Below are positions 23,186 through 35,427 of a DNA stretch of 64,000 nucleotides, piece by piece (the stretch's first letter is position 1; every line of letters begins with the position of its first letter). The translations under genes were made by a program, and so were the position numbers. Under the pieces are notes generated by a model that saw only the letters and a program-made list of their open reading frames with translations, made no database searches and was not told the origin of the DNA. The stretch is from Brachypterus glaber (taxonomy: Eukaryota > Arthropoda > Insecta > Coleoptera > Kateretidae), in assembly GCA_958510825.1 (NCBI GenBank), contig OY294047.1:1364001-1428000 (forward strand), written 5' to 3'.

Positions 23186-23597
23186 AATGGAGCTCTCTAC
23201 AACTAGAATTATGAAACAAAATACGTCTACCCTATCTCTATCTCATTTGTGCTACACTTTCCAGCCAACGAAATAAATATTGTATTTGTTTTTCATACAA
23301 CAAATACAGTATTTATTTGGTTGGCCGGAAAGTGTAGCAGTGAGAGACGAACGAACATAGCTAATGTGAATCTGTAGAATAAGATAATTCTACTAAAATT
23401 TAGATGGGGCCAGTAATTTCTTTAATAAAATAAATATAGTTACACTTTTCGCCCGGCCAAGTAAATATTGTATTTATTCAACAAAGAACAAATACAGAAT
23501 TTGTTTGGTTGGGTGGAAGTGGGAGTGTATGTATGTCTTCTATCCTTTTTGGGTAGAACTTTTGTCCCTGTCTAATCTAATGGGAGAAATCTCCATT
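23186..23597 (+). mobile_element. Double-hairpin repeat, copy 1 (unit 3)
   Basis: Starts AATGGAGCTCTCTACAACTA and ends CTCCATT. Two internal hairpins follow each other. The first has TACACTTTCCAGCC with the inverse GGCCGGAAAGTGTA around a TTTTTCATACAA loop. The second is a related TACACTTTTCGCCC...GGTGGAAGTGGGAGTGT stem. Four copies in the window. No frame. Confidence 0.85.
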
Positions 23598-24514
23598 GAA
23601 ATACAAACTTTAAACTCGGCGCATTATCTATCTGAGTAACAAATTGAATCAAGGAAGCTATGATTAGTGGTTTAAAAATTACTTTTAGTGATATTTTTAT
23701 TACGCATCGTTTACTGTGAAACCCTTATTGTGCACTGTATTATATTGCTTAATTTTTACAAAACATTTGTAGATTGATACTTTAGTTTCCTTTTTAAAGA
23801 TTTTTCTTTTTCTTCTTAATTTCTTCTTGCCTTTTAATAATTATTTGGATTTTTTTGTTAAACGTCAAAATAATGTTTGTACTGACAATGAATTTGAAAC
23901 TTGATAGCAACCTTTTCTCTCTCTCTTCAGATGTGTGGTTTGAGCTGCCAGGGCTATCCAACCAATCCTCGTCGGTTGCACTTAACCGAAATGGACCGTC
24001 TGGTTTGTACCATGCCTTTCCGTCTGTTGCAACGAAGTTATCCTCTTGCTGTGAATAGTCTTCTTTGATGGTTTCTTTCTTTTAAAACATGCACAATATT
24101 TTATAGTCACTAAAGTTTAATGTTTGTTAAGAAAGTTCGTTAAAGTTAAAGCTAAAGTTTAATGTTTGATTTATTAAGAAAGTTCGTTAATATGAAAGCT
24201 ATATCTGAGGATATATATTTAAATAGTAGGTCATGCATAGAATAAGGATGATTAGCTATTATTTTTATGTAACTGGTCATGTAGGCATTTAATATTTATT
24301 TGATTGTTGGGACAGATGAAAAAGATATGAGTGATATGATAGCAACCTTACATAGGGAATTAAACTCATTCTATCAACCATACAACAAAAAACAAATAAA
24401 CATTAACTCAGATAGATTCTGCGCCGAGTTTACCTAGTCTTTACTTGGAAACACTGGTCTTCAAGTTGAAGTATCCATTGATAGATGGCAGCATTTTACA
24501 TTGCCGGTAAATAT
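23598..24514. other. Segment D end, non-coding
   Basis: No gene recognised. A 67-codon open frame at 23855-24058 is broken in the unit 4 copy, where a small deletion at about 33023 removes its beginning. Duplicated at 32764-33665. Confidence 0.45.
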
Positions 24515-24579
24515 CAACGAACTAACAACTCTTCTCTCTAGAATACGCATACCGTTAATATAAAGTATCGCCAACATCT
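24515..24579 (+). mobile_element. Truncated 254-bp MITE at the D/C junction
   Basis: Left 65 bases of the MITE that is complete at 33666-33919 (CAACGAACTAAC start), after the same GTAAATAT flank. It stops at GCCAACATCT, where the sequence switches to the foldback element of segment C. Confidence 0.85.
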
Positions 24580-24585
24580 TGTATA

Positions 24586-25324
24586 CCGGGTGTTTCAGGA
24601 AGATGGTTCACCCGTTTTAACTGTTTTACTTTTTTAAGTAGGATCTTGAAATTTTTCAGAAGCTATATTACGTATTTTTTGGCACTTCCGGTTTCGCCGG
24701 AAATAAATCGAACTTTCGATTTTTGAATGGAACACCCTGTACTTTTTACATATTTTGATTCAGAAATCATTCTGAGAACAAGCCACTTGTAAAATTTTGA
24801 CTTCTTCCAAATAAACTATTCATGTGTGGTATCAAAATTTTCGCAAGAAAATTTTCTTTCATTTTAACCTAATGAGCCACCCTCTTTTCATTTGATAAAT
24901 GACTTATGGACCAAAGTATGACATTCGAACCTTTAAGAGCCCACCACATTTAGAGTTTTGGGAAAAAAATCAAAATAGTATTTTTCTGAAGATACTAAAT
25001 CAACAAGCGAATAAGCTAATTTAAGGCACTCTAGATTTAAAATAATAATTTAAATAAAACATGACATGACCTGTCAAAAATTGACAAGTGGTACATGCTT
25101 GTTATCAAAATTAATTTTTTATTCGTAATATGTAAAAATATACAGGTTTTCCATTTAAAAATCAAAAGTTCAATTCATTTCCGGTGAAACCGGAAGTACC
25201 AAAAAATGTCTAACCATGTCAAAAAATCCTAAATTATACATAATATAGCTCCTGAAAATTTCACGATCCTACATAAAAAAGTAAAAAAGTTAAGGGGGGT
25301 GAACCACCTTCCTAAAAAGCCCGG
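24586..25324. mobile_element. Foldback element, unit 3 copy of 7411-8149
   Basis: Full-length copy, again with TATA at both borders. The sequence to its left is different from units 1 and 2 (a truncated MITE ends at about 24579), so this element lies directly at the D/C junction. Confidence 0.8.
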
Positions 25325-25744
25325 TATATAGCTCTATTTTCAATTTTAAACAAGCTACGTAGCTTTGTTAAGCACAAAGAACGTATGCGGTCATTTAAAG
25401 CAGAAAAGGAAAACATTTAATTATTCATTGTAAAATTACTGTTACAAATGAAATATTAACGGAAAATACAGGAATACCTACAAAAAACAGGACATCGGAC
25501 AGACGGACGGACGAACATTTTTAAAATTTCTTATTTTTTCATGAAACACATTGGACCAATGTCATTGGTATTCAAGAACTTTTTGTCTAGGACGTTTTTT
25601 CTCGATTTTGTCGAAATTCAAACCTACCGTATAATACTATTCAAGCGCTTACGCGCTGTGAATAGAATAAAGTTGCTTTGTATAATACAAATCATTATAC
25701 CAGTTTTAATTAAACTGCAATAAAAACAATTCGATAAAAAAGTA

Positions 25745-25989
25745 GGTATAGCGACGGTTGACCCAACCCCCTCCACTTTCCATCTAGGTCACGCCCCCTA
25801 CTTTAACAGCCACCATAACAGAGCTGTTTTAACAGAGCTGTTTCTAGATCAGTTTATATTAGATCAGTTTAGATTAGATCAGTTTAGATTGGATCAGATC
25901 TGATATAAACTGATTTAGAAACAGGCCTGTTAAAACAACTCTGTGGCCTAAATGGAAGTGGGTGGGGTTGGGTCAAGCGTCGCTATACC
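25745..25989. mobile_element. Palindromic MITE, unit 3 copy of 8570-8814
   Basis: Same 245-bp length and TA flanks, with a few private substitutions (for example CTAGGTCACG). Confidence 0.85.
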
Positions 25990-26471
25990 TACTAAATTAT
26001 TCCATTTCTTGTCTTTTCTATTCTAAAATGTGAAATGCGACGTTTACAGTAAACAGGGCAGTATCATAATTCATAAATTTGCGTATGTTATTGTATTTTT
26101 GTGAGTAAGATAAAGTTTCAAAATTTTCCAGTCTATAAAACGTCTAGACACTGACTTTCTTAGAGCCTATCATAAACCTTTTTTCAAAAGTTATATTCTT
26201 TCTTTTCTTTAATCTTCTTGAAGTTTCACATATTGTTTACCATATTATATCATATCAGTTTTGTCTGTTTTAGGCTTTAATAAATTTTTGCAGCATCTAA
26301 AATATATCTTTTTAACCTAAACTCTAAAATTTACAATTACTTTTATCTTTAATCAAATCAGTTTTCATGTATGTATTATTCATAAAATTTTTGTTTAGGG
26401 GGTTAGAGTAGAGTTAGAGTTAGAGTTAATTATTAAAAATGCATTCTGAATAATAGTATATTAAAGTACTA

Positions 26472-26568
26472 GTTTCATAACATACGTTTTTAGCGCACGA
26501 GTTTAGAAAACGAGCTGCTTGCGGTGAGTTGTCTAAAGTACTAGTGCGCTAAAAACGTGTTATGAAAC
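26472..26568. repeat. Quasi-palindrome, unit 3 (long-loop form)
   Basis: Same stem as 9301-9370 with a longer CpG-containing loop (AAAACGAGCTGCTTGCGGTG). It is followed by TATACAGTTTTTTCTATTC, the T-rich flank seen beside other palindromes here. Confidence 0.8.
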
Positions 26569-26599
26569 GAGTATTTTATACAGTTTTTTCTATTCTGCT

Positions 26600-26960
26600 C
26601 TAAAATTTTAAAAAACTTACATTTAAATTGATGACTGATTTAGGGATTTTTGTTTCGAATTGGCATTACAGTTTTCGCCATGTTTAAAATTCTAAGAACG
26701 AATGTTATTTTGATATATTTTATAGTCATTTCTTCTCTTTTCCACTGCAAGAAACCAAGCCACAATTTTAACACGGTAAAACTTAACCTAAACACAAAAT
26801 TGTGTAGAAAATTTAACTTTAAACCGACGTTCACAATAGCACGGCAAACGTCAAGAGATAGACTTCTGTCTGTTGCCAACCCAAAAGAAAAAAAGTAGAG
26901 ACCTCTTATGGGCCTATAAGAACACGCAAAATGTGTGTGATTATAAGCTTATAAGAGTCG
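26600..26960. repeat. Dispersed repeat, full form
   Basis: An inverted relative occupies 63640-63999, and a diverged, shortened relative lies at about 41610-41805. Shared phrases include TTAGGGATTTTTGTTT, TTGGCATTACA, CACAAAATT, GGTTGGCAACAGA (inverted) and CTTATAAGAGTCGCAAAATA. Units 1 and 2 lack about 150 bases of it (between 9383 and 9385). Open frames of about 80 codons exist on both strands, but the diverged relatives do not preserve them, so I treat it as non-coding. Confidence 0.7.
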
Positions 26961-27008
26961 CAAAATAGAAAAAGATATATTATACATGTATTATTATTAT
27001 TATATTCT

Positions 27009-27115
<107 letters not shown>

Positions 27116-27179
27116 GCGTTTGGTTTTGTACGCAATAAAAATCACAAAACAAGATAAATAATAGTTATTTATATACCAA

Positions 27180-27285
27180 GGGACTAAACTGGCTGTTTTA
27201 GTCCCGCTGCATTAGTGTTTCCTGAGCGAGCGTAGCGAGCGAGGGAAACAGAAATGCAAGGGACTAAAACAGCCAAGTTTAGTCC
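27180..27285. repeat. CpG-core quasi-palindrome, array unit 4
   Basis: Fourth copy of the palindrome at 4379-4484. The right flank has the CTACTTTTTGC form seen also in unit 3, which groups units 3 and 4. Confidence 0.85.
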
Positions 27286-29180
27286 TGAGGTATATACACT
27301 ACTTTTTGCAGGACCAAACATAATTTAGGTAGCTATAAAATTAAAATTAAAAACCACGCGTCTAAAATCGGTTGTTTTATTTTCGTAATTTAATCAAGAT
27401 GCCTGTAAATTTTGAAAAGTCAGTTTCATGGCTATCGCGATTTCAATTGTTTTTTAATATGGTTGACACAAACGTCAAAAAAATGGACGAAGATGATAAA
27501 TTTTAAGTTATGTATAAATTGTTATAACAATGTTATTTTTAAAGGTTTTCTTTGTTAAAATCAAATAAATTGGTTTGAATCGCTAATTTATTACAAAACA
27601 CCACCAAACCTAATTTTTGAACCAGCAAAGTACATAGTAAGTATAATATTTTAATATTATCAAGGTTGCCGTGATTTTTATTCCCTAGGGAGAAAAACGG
27701 CAAGTTTAGTCCCGAAAATGAAAGCCTAAAATTAGGTTTTAGTCTTGGTCGTGCAAAAATAAAATTATATATTGACATCAAGGTTATTAAAATAATTAAT
27801 GACTTTTGGAGTTGCCATAAGGAAATTAAGATAACACAAAGAAAAGGTCAGGAATGTTTTCGGAGACTATTGTATTTCTATGTATTTTGAGGCGCTGAAT
27901 CCGAAGTTAAGAAAAAAATATAATTTATTAAAATATACAGATTTTATTTTATATTTGTCGCACGAATCACATAGTCTATGCAAGTTTGTGTCCACTTCCT
28001 TTGGATAAAAAAAGTCCAAATTTGAAGTTTATATCTCATCCCGTTCAAAAGTTACGGGGGTGTACCATTTGAAAGAATAACCTTGTATAATGCAAAGCAG
28101 AGTTTATTACTTCATATTTTTAATTTAAATTGTACACCCTTGGCATTACTATTTACTAAATAAAATAAAAATCTCAGCCAGAAAAAAAAAGACTCAGGGG
28201 TAAAAGCAATCTGGCAGAGTGACAAATTAATTACTTTTCCTAATAAGAGAGCGATCTTTTATTAATTTTATTATTTTCCTTCGCGATGTCGTATAAAATA
28301 ATAGTAGATTACAGGTCTACGCGGAAAATAGTATTTTTTCGAGACCTTTATTAATAGGTCTTTCAATATTCTTTTTTATACAATTTTTTTTTAAGTTTTG
28401 GGTTTAGCCAGATATTTTACTTTTAAATTCGTTTTTAGCATACCAAAAAAGACGTAAGAAAAGTATAGTTTGGTTTGGAGTATTGCCCATTTTTAACCGA
28501 CTTCCAAAAAGGAGGAGGTTATCAATTCGACGTGTGACTTTTTTTTTATGTTTGTTCCCGCATAACTTTGGAACGGATGAACGGAATTTAATGAAACTTT
28601 TTGTAACTTAAAGAGGGCATTCATAAGGTGGTCTCGTTTCAATTTGACGCTCGGATAATGCCGGGTAAGCCGGATAATTAAGATAAATCTAATCATTTTA
28701 ACGCAATTTCACTTAAAAATGGCTTAATTTGGTTCTACTACCAACCAAATTTTTAGATAAATATCCGATAACTCGGATAAGCCAGATAACTTGATTAAGG
28801 GGTCACTCAAATATTACGGCACAATGAAAAAATTTTAAATGCCGCTAAACTTGATTCTCTGGACCTATAATATTAAAATACAAAGAGAAAATGATAAATT
28901 TTGTGATTTTACCATAAGGTGTTATTTGATTATTACTTAACGCTTAAAGTTTAACAAGATTTTCTTTAGCATTTCGTTTAAAATAAGGTTGGTTGGACTC
29001 TTAGGCGCTGAAATAAAAATATTACTTTTATTTATCTTTAAGATAATGACGTCACAACGCACTGTTAGTGAGTTGTGACGTCACAGCTTGCCGAGATGGA
29101 AGAACAACTATAATTTAGCTTACATGACGTTACAAATCTACAAGTTCTGTGTCTCTAAAAAGTAAAAAATAAAAACTTTT

Positions 29181-29390
29181 TGCAAAAAAAATGAACCGTC
29201 TTCTATGTCTCTAAAAATTAAAAAATTAAAAATACTTAAGTCGGTGCCAATTTCACAGCAAACAATAATAAACTAATAAAAAAATAATTGTTAGTAATTA
29301 ATTTAGGGGATGGTGAAATTGGCACCAACTTAAGTATTTTTTAATTTTTTTCTTTTTAGTGACATAGAAGTCGGTTCATTTTTTTTTGCA
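29181..29390. mobile_element. Foldback repeat, uninterrupted unit 4 copy
   Basis: Arms 29181-29256 and 29313-29390 are inverted repeats with minor mismatches and a 56-base AT-rich loop. This is the empty-site counterpart of 17092-17727. Confidence 0.8.
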
Positions 29391-30714
29391 AACTTGCGTT
29401 ATTTATGAGTATTTATTTTGTTTGCTTTTTTCCATAACATTCAATATGTTATTCTATATCTGTAGATTTTAAATTACGTATTAGGTATAGGTGAGTACTT
29501 TAGAACATTTTTTTGCTTTTAAAAATTACGGTTTTGGGTCTTTAAAATGCTTTTCCTTGAAAATAATATATTTTCCATTATACTTAATGCAAATCCCCCT
29601 ATAAGCTTATAGGCCTAGGCAGAAGATAAACTTCAAAAAAAAAACATCTTGGCCGTTTTGCTCTATATACAAGGTTTACTTAAGACAAACCACTTGATTT
29701 GTTGCGTTATTAATAAAGCTATCAATTTTTTTTTCTATTTTGTGACTTTTATAAGCGGTCCAAAAGTCCAAAAGTCACCCCCCCCTTTTAACCTGTACAA
29801 GTTAAGATATCAACTTCAAATTTGGAACATTTTAATAAGACAATCCAATCTTTCGCATATATTAATATTTTCACCTCTTAAAATGTGGACGGGGAGGCAT
29901 GGGGGGACATTTTTTTAATGAAACTACATATTTTTTATTTTTTTTTTATATTTGTTTTAAGGTTTTAATTTAATTTTAAAACAACAAGTACTACTGTTTT
30001 CAAGTGGCTGCTGTAAATATATGGATTAGTATTGTTTTTCAACTGACCGATTCATTTTTTTTTATCCAAGTTAAAGAATATTTAAGTTTGGTAATTCATA
30101 ATACTATTATGCCAGTTAAAGTTATCCTTTTGAAAATCTAAGTGAAGATGAAAATACAAGAAATTTAAAGGATTCTTGTTAAATAAATCTTAAAAAATAC
30201 ATAAATTTTATAAATTTAAAAATGAAATACTTTAAAATCCTTGACAGCAAACGTCACATGAAGGCTCTTTACCTAAAGCTATATTTTATAGAAGTAAATT
30301 TCAAACAATATAATTAAAATTTGCTGTAATTTAATTAAATAAATAAAAAATAATAATGGCTTAATTAAGATACTGTCTGTTTTTATATTTTTAAAACAGA
30401 CATTTCTAATTGTTAGGAACAGTTACTGTAGTGGGTCAATTACCTTATCTTTAATTTAATTCGGTGAAAATGGAAAAATTTAAAATCAAAGTTTTAAAAA
30501 ATTCAAATAAAAATATTTGGTTTCTTGATTTTGTATTTTAATAATATCTTATCATTTTGTATCTTAGTTGTAGGAAAAGTAAGCTGTACTACTCCTATAA
30601 AACGCCCTGCAGCCTCCTTACTTAAAATAGTTCTCGTCCCTTATGGACATTATATTACATTGGCACTTACTACTACTAAGAGTAAAGTAAAGTAAAGTTT
30701 ATTAATCCATTGAT

Positions 30715-31265
30715 GGCAGACTAACATCTCTACTCTAAATTTCTCTACTTCCTAACATCCCTACTCCATAACATCCCTACTCCACAACAACTCTACTCCG
30801 TAACATCTCTACTCCATAACATCTCTACTCCGTAACAACTCTACTCCACACTATAAGGACTTTATTAGCCACTTAATAATAAATGAGCAGTTCAAAGAAC
30901 AAAGAATCTTCTTCTTCTAGATTATTTTATTTTTTTCGTAGAAAACGTTTATCTTTAAATTCAAATCTAGAACAATCATAAATGAATTATTCTAAAAGCC
31001 ACAATGACCGCGTACTCTTAATATGCACTAATAAGTAAGTAATTAATAAATTTAATTCATATTTGACAGTGACTTAGCATGACAAATATTCATTTGAGTT
31101 AAGACAAGTGGCTAATCGAGGGCATATAGTGCGGAGTAGAGTTGTTACGGAGTAGAGATGTTATGGAGTAGAGATGTTACGGAGTAGAGTTGTTGTGGAG
31201 TAGGGATGTTATGGAGTAGGGATGTTAGGGAGTAGAGAAATTTAGAGTAGAGATGTTAGTCTGCC
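30715..31265. mobile_element. Foldback-like element, unit 4 copy
   Basis: Same length (551 bp) and same CCATTGAT duplication (30707-30714 and 31266-31273) as 19054-19604, so the insertion predates the unit 3/unit 4 duplication. Confidence 0.9.
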
Positions 31266-32351
31266 CCATTGATTATACATGATATAGGATATAATATAAT
31301 ATAATTTATTGAAATTATCGCCCAGAAGTCAAAAATTTTGACCATGTTTCTTCACATTTCTAGACGTTTTGAACCCGAAATTAGTAAAAAAAATGTTTGT
31401 GTTCGTCTATCTGTCTGTAAACTCCATTTCTAGAAAAGATATCGACAAGCGTTTTTTTTGCATATTGTTTCTAATCATCTTCCAATAAAACAGCTGATTA
31501 GATTTTGGGGGCAAACGATTATTGGGCAAGGGGGTAAAAATGGGGTAAAACTCTATTTTTAACGTTTTCATGGCCGCGTTCTTTAGTATCTGGTATAAAA
31601 GTACTACATTTGATGGTTTACAGGTACGAGACGCTGCAATGTATTTTTTTTTACTTATATATTAAATATATTTTATAAAGTTCCAAAAAAAAATCAAATA
31701 TTTTAAACATGGGTTAGTTTAGCAGCAAAAAAAAAACAGTTCTTTTAAAAATGTTTTTAAAAAAAAGTATTACATTAAAACTCGTTCACACTCACCCTAA
31801 TGGGACTTTTTTAGAATGATTTTTTTTTTATTTCCTGCTTACGCTTAATCTTCGAGTTTCTTAAATCGGCACGATTCTTTTAAGATTATTTTAGAATGCT
31901 AACATACCAAAAGATATTTTCTGCAATTTTTAAAATAATGATATGTTATTTTAATATCGGAGTAGAAAATGGTAATAGTATACCTAAGGGAACGTTCAAG
32001 TATTACGTAACGCAAATTTTGATCATTTTGGACTCCCACCCCCCCTTGTAACCAATTCCTTGAAAGCTGGATGAGTTCTTGAGGCAAAACTTATTGCCTA
32101 TAAAACATTTAAATCTTGAAACTTGATGGTATTATTACTTGATGACCTTATTACTAAAGGTCTTTACTTGCGTGACTTTTTGGTGATTTTCGTAAATTAT
32201 TTGAAGATAAATATCTTTAACTGATAGTAACTTTCTAAGTAATTGTTATTCCTTTATTTCTAACGATCAAATAGTGAGCCATAAATCTAAATGTTTCAAC
32301 CCTATATTGCACCTTTTTCCCATTTGGAAACACTGGGCATATAGACTCCTC

Positions 32352-32763
32352 AATGGAGCTCTCTACAACTAGAATTATGAAACAAAATACGTCTACCCTA
32401 TCTCTATCTCATTTGTGCTACACTTTCCAGCCCATGAAATAAATATTGTATTTGTTTTTCATACAACAAATACAGTATTTATTTGGTTGGCCGGAAAGTG
32501 TAGCAGTGAGAGACGAACGAACATAGCTAATGTGAATCTGTAGAATAAGATAATTCTACTAAAATTTAGATGGGGCCAGTAATTTCTTTAATAAAATAAA
32601 TATAGTTACACTTTTCGCCCGGCCAAGTAAATATTGTATTTATTCAACAAAGAACAAATACAGAATTTGTTTGGTTGGGTGGAAGTGGGAGTGTATGTAT
32701 GTCTTCTATCCTTTTTGGGTAGAACTTTTGTCCCTGTCTAATCTAATGGGAGAAATCTCCATT
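32352..32763 (+). mobile_element. Double-hairpin repeat, copy 2 (unit 4)
   Basis: The 412-bp equivalent of 23186-23597, carried by the unit duplication. Confidence 0.85.
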
Positions 32764-33665
32764 GAAATACAAACTTTAAACTCGGCGCATTATCTATCTG
32801 AGTAACAAATTGGATCAAGGAAGCTATGATTAGTGGTTTAAAAATTACTTTTAGTGATATTTTTATTACGCATCGTTTACTGTGAAACCCTTATTGTGCA
32901 CTGTATTATATTGCTTAATTTTTACAAAACATTTGTAGATTGATACTTTAGTTTCCTTTTTAAAGATTTTTCTTTTTCTTCTTAATTTCTTCTTGCCTTT
33001 TAATAATTATTTGGATTTTTTTGTAATGTTTGTACTGACAATGAATTTGAAACTTGATAGCAACCTTCTCTCTCTCTTCAGATGTGTGGTTTGAGCTGCC
33101 AGGGCTATCCAACCAATCCTCGTCGGTTGCACTTAACCGAAATGGACCGTCTGGTTTGTACCATGCCTTTCCGTCTGTTGCAACGAAGTTATCCTCTTGC
33201 TGTGAATAGTCTTCTTTGATGGTTTCTTTCTTTTAAAACATGCACAATATTTTATAGTCACTAAAGTTTAATGTTTGTTAAGAAAGTTCGTTAAAGTTAA
33301 AGCTAAAGTTTAATGTTTGATTTATTAAGAAAGTTCGTTAATATGAAAGCTATATCTGAGGATATATATTTAAATAGTAGGTCATGCATAGAATAAGGAT
33401 GATTAGCTATTATTTTTATGTAACTGGTCATGTAGGCATTTAATATTTATTTGATTGTTGGGACAGATGAAAAAGATATGAGTGATATGATAGCAACCTT
33501 ACATAGGGAATTAAACTCATTCTATCAACCATACAACAAAAAACAAATAAACATTAACTCAGATAGATTCTGCGCCGAGTTTACCTAGTCTTCACTTGGA
33601 AACACTGGTCTTCAAGTTGGAGTATCCATTGATAGATGGCAGCATTTTACATTGCCGGTAAATAT

Positions 33666-33919
33666 CAACGAACTAACAAATCTTCTCTCTAGAATACGCA
33701 TACCGTTAATATAAAGTATCGCCAACATCTCGGTTTGTTTGTAAACGAATAGTAGGTATATTCAGGCCTGAACAATAACAATTACCAGTAATTGTTATTG
33801 TTGTCTCTGTTAGAACAAAGCTGTGCGAGTAAGACAGACAAATGTATATGTTGGCTACGTTTTTTTCAGTTTTTACAAATGAAATGCCTATTATAGAGAG
33901 AAGAGTAATGAGTTCGTTG
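33666..33919 (+). mobile_element. 254-bp MITE, complete single copy, 8-bp duplication
   Basis: Ends CAACGAACT and AGTTCGTTG. The longer TIR includes CTTCTCTCTAGAATA and an inverted, slightly diverged match. GTAAATAT is exact at 33658-33665 and 33920-33927. An 8-bp duplication points to hAT-type mobilisation. Non-coding; contains a central ATTACCAGTAATTGTTATTG near-palindrome. Confidence 0.9.
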
Positions 33920-33927
33920 GTAAATAT

Positions 33928-35008
33928 TTAAATAGCTGCAGTCGAATTTTTGCTAGTGTGTTGGTTTTTGTTCAAAAACGTGCTTTTAATTTCTAAAAAT
34001 TGTTTTTTTTTATTATCACGTAGATATTAGTATTTTTTAGTTTTTTATTCGTTTTTGTTCTTTATGTGCACAATCTTTTCGAAGGGGTTTGATAAAGAAA
34101 GTATCAACATTTTTTAAATAAAAGAAAAAAACATTTTCAATATTTTTTATTAATATATAATTTTTTTGGGGCAAAATAAAATCATGTGCAGCATAGGGTT
34201 AACAATGGTTTATATCTCCCCTACCGGTGCTAAAACGGAAATTATCGTGACCCTTTCAATCTATTTTGGCAAAAATTATTACTGTGCAAAATAAAGCGTT
34301 TATTGAGTTTTACAATTTATCAGCAAATAATAGTGGTCAGATATACAGAACGGTCCAAAAGTCATCCTCTCTTAACTTTTGAACGAGTTGAAATATCGAC
34401 AAATTTAGAGCACGTAAATAACATAAATTATCCTTTTGATATTATCAGCTTTCTTTCACCCCCTTGCTGCTCTCCAATGTTAACCATATTTGACGTCAGG
34501 TAAACTAAACTACTAAGGTCCTGAATCTTACATTAGAAGATAAAAAAAAAATAGAAATATTTCATCTTTCTTATAAAAACTTGCCACTTGTACGTGTTAT
34601 TGAAGATAATAAATGTGAAATTTTATTACCTCTATATATATATACTATAGCTCAGTTCGTATTTTAAAAGTAATAAATATAAAAATAATGTTCAAGGACT
34701 TTTGTTTTTATTTTGTGTAAATGATTTAAATTTTATGGTGGTAAAAAATTTAAAGCAGATAGAAACTTAAAAAGATTCTTAAGTCCCTATCGGCCGGGAC
34801 TAAAGTGTTACTTTTAATCCCTATTTGACTATGTTTTATCCTTTAGGATTAAATTAAAACCGAAAGTGCAGAAAAAACGGTTGCTAGAAAATATTTTAAA
34901 TATTATGATGATGATTTAAATTAGTAACAGTTTTTATTGTTATTCGTATGTTGTGGGTCGATTTAGAATTTTGAAAAAGTTTTAGATAAAGAGTTAAAAA
35001 CTATATCT
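33928..35008. other. Non-coding, dispersed-repeat fragment
   Basis: No gene. Positions 34340-34520 (CGGTCCAAAAGTCATCC, AAATATCGACAAATTTAGAG, GTTAACCATATTTGACGTCA) belong to a repeat also seen at 18090-18230 and 6500-6540. The remainder is AT-rich without recognised structure. Confidence 0.4.
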
Positions 35009-35427
35009 AATGGCGATTTCTCCCGTTAGATTAGACAGGGACAAAAGTTCTACCCAAAAAGGATAGAAGACATACATACACTCCCACTTCCACCCAACCA
35101 AACAAATTCTGTATTTGTTCTTTGTTGAACAAATACAATATTTACTTGGCTGGGCGAAAAGTGTAACTATTTATTTTTATTAAAGAAATTACTGGCGCCA
35201 TCTAAATTTTAGTAGAATTATCTTATTCGAATTCTACAGATTTACATTAGCTATGTTCGTTGGTGCCGCTCACTGCTACACTTTCCGGCCAACCAAATAA
35301 ATACTGTATTTGTTGTATGAAAAACAAATACAGTATTTATTTGATTGGCTGGAAAGTGTAGCACAAATGAGATAGAGATAGGATAGACGTCTTTTGTTTC
35401 ATAATTCTAGTTGTAGAGAGCTCCATT
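35009..35427 (-). mobile_element. Double-hairpin repeat, copy 3 (inverted)
   Basis: Independent inverted copy of about 419 bp with the same two hairpins. Starts AATGGCGATTTCTCCC and ends GAGAGCTCCATT. Outside the array and flanked by unrelated sequence. No convincing target duplication. Confidence 0.85.

Larger units (their letters stand above)
27162..33730 (+). repeat. Tandem array unit 4 (A-D, no C tail)
   Basis: Matches unit 3 from its start, with few substitutions by eye, through the left half of a MITE ending GCCAACATCT at 33730. Past that point unit 3 jumps to segment C. Unit 4 instead continues through the rest of the MITE (to 33919) into unrelated sequence. Unit 4 may therefore preserve the original downstream context of segment D. 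Confidence 0.85.

Noticed and set aside
26640..26898. Overlapping plus and minus open frames of about 80 codons
   Set aside because: They lie in a dispersed repeat. The relatives at 41610-41815 and 63640-64000 carry indels that break the frames, so there is no sign of selection for protein.
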